NCBI GenBank assembly: GCA_947175225.1
Contig: CAMWLX010000188.1
Coordinates: forward strand, 1-6,958
DNA: 6,958 nt
Source of the DNA: an uncultured Porphyromonadaceae bacterium
GTDB lineage: Bacteria; Bacteroidota; Bacteroidia; Bacteroidales; Muribaculaceae
Direction of reading: 5' to 3'
This document shows positions 6,842 through 6,958 of this stretch, piece after piece. The position numbers and the translations under genes are program-made. Under the pieces are notes generated by a model, which saw only the letters and a list, made by a program, of their open reading frames with translations, was not told the DNA's origin and made no database searches. The stretch's first letter is position 1, and every line of letters begins with the position of its first letter.

Positions 6842-6866
6842 GAATCACTGAGCGACTCAGCGATTC
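6842..6866. repeat. Imperfect palindrome, possible hairpin
   Basis: GAATC (6842-6846) pairs with GATTC (6862-6866) and CTGAG (6848-6852) with CTCAG (6856-6860). There is one internal A/C mismatch (6847/6861) and a CGA triloop, giving ten paired bases in 25 nucleotides. No T-tract follows on either strand, so it does not look like a standard terminator. The same stretch also reads as three degenerate 8-base units (TGAATCAC, TGAGCGAC, TCAGCGAT). It lies about 60-85 bases upstream of the right-edge gene, so it could be an operator, an RNA structure or part of a repeat family. Confidence 0.6.
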
Positions 6867-6892
6867 TCCGCCTGTTAGACAGTTGAACTGAC

Positions 6893-6923
6893 TTTCATAT
6901 TTTAGAAATTTTTAGTAACTTTG
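6893..6923 (+). promoter_or_regulatory. Bacteroidota-type promoter of the right-edge gene
   Basis: An exact -7 box TAACTTTG lies at 6916-6923, with a one-mismatch -33 element TTTC at 6893-6896 and a 19-base spacer. The ATG follows the -7 box after four bases, so the transcript is probably leaderless or has only a few leader bases. Confidence 0.7.
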
Positions 6924-6927
6924 CACC

Positions 6928-6958
6928 ATGAAACGACACTTCAACACACATCTTGAAG
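6928..6958 (+). CDS. 5' end of a plus-strand gene, cut by the window edge
   Basis: Only ten codons are visible, reading MKRHFNTHLE. A strong -7 box immediately upstream supports this ATG as a true start. The beginning is basic and polar with no hydrophobic signal sequence, so a cytoplasmic product is likely. It loosely recalls the starts of Bacteroidales AAA-family ATPases with a DUF4143 domain, but ten residues cannot establish a family. Confidence 0.6.
   Translation, partial: MKRHFNTHLE

Larger units (their letters stand above)
6537..6927. other. 391-bp divergent intergenic region without a convincing gene
   Basis: The left half (about 6540-6700) is very AT-rich; the right half (about 6700-6890) is visibly richer in G and C. 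In the right half two frames stay open without a usable start: plus strand 6739-6840 (ending in DLIGVIMALAKEKFSL, stop 6841-6843) and minus strand 6911-6702, 69 codons ending in ETIDYIIITNEISNP. A 66-codon plus-strand frame from ATG 6573 to 6773 has a hydrophobic stretch, but no ribosome binding site or -7 box and no family I recognise. The region could be a decayed gene or the end of an old insertion. The -7 boxes of the two divergent genes lie at its two ends. Confidence 0.5.

Overview
The window looks like ordinary chromosome from a Bacteroidales bacterium (Bacteroidota), perhaps of the Muribaculaceae/Prevotellaceae kind. Three things support this: Bacteroidota-type -7 boxes (TAnnTTTG) in front of several start codons, almost no Shine-Dalgarno sequences, and the protein families, including a Bacteroidota-type putative porin and a long RelA/SpoT protein. 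The family placement is inference from sequence pattern; no database was searched.

Layout, left to right. Positions 1-102 hold an AT-rich array of degenerate AATTCTC heptamers bracketed by a 10-bp inverted repeat. Four complete genes follow, all on the minus strand: a 732-residue RelA/SpoT-family (p)ppGpp synthetase whose hydrolase domain has lost its catalytic residues (103-2301), a secreted alpha/beta hydrolase (2427-3500), a membrane-anchored solute-binding-type protein (3531-4346) and an outer-membrane putative porin (4437-6536). A 391-bp region without a convincing gene (6537-6927) contains a strong imperfect palindrome and stop-free but start-less frames. At the right edge the first ten codons of a plus-strand gene begin at 6928.

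Transcription on the minus strand runs porin, then binding protein, then hydrolase, then relA. The porin has its own -7 box right at its start codon. The binding protein and hydrolase are 30 bp apart and probably co-transcribed, perhaps from the porin promoter. A stem-loop with a T-tract follows the hydrolase, and the relA promoter overlaps that T-tract, so relA appears to be a separate unit. Porin, binding protein and hydrolase are all envelope proteins (outer membrane, inner-membrane anchored facing the periplasm, and secreted/periplasmic). A joint role in uptake or sensing of a small or ester-containing compound is possible but not shown.

I see no CRISPR array, tRNA, rRNA, complete insertion sequence or integrase, and no clearly new defence or mobile system. 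The best leads are the hydrolase-dead RelA with an unusual basic motif, the orphan binding protein between porin and hydrolase, a plus-strand promoter-like site inside the porin/binding-protein gap, and the unexplained right-hand intergenic region.
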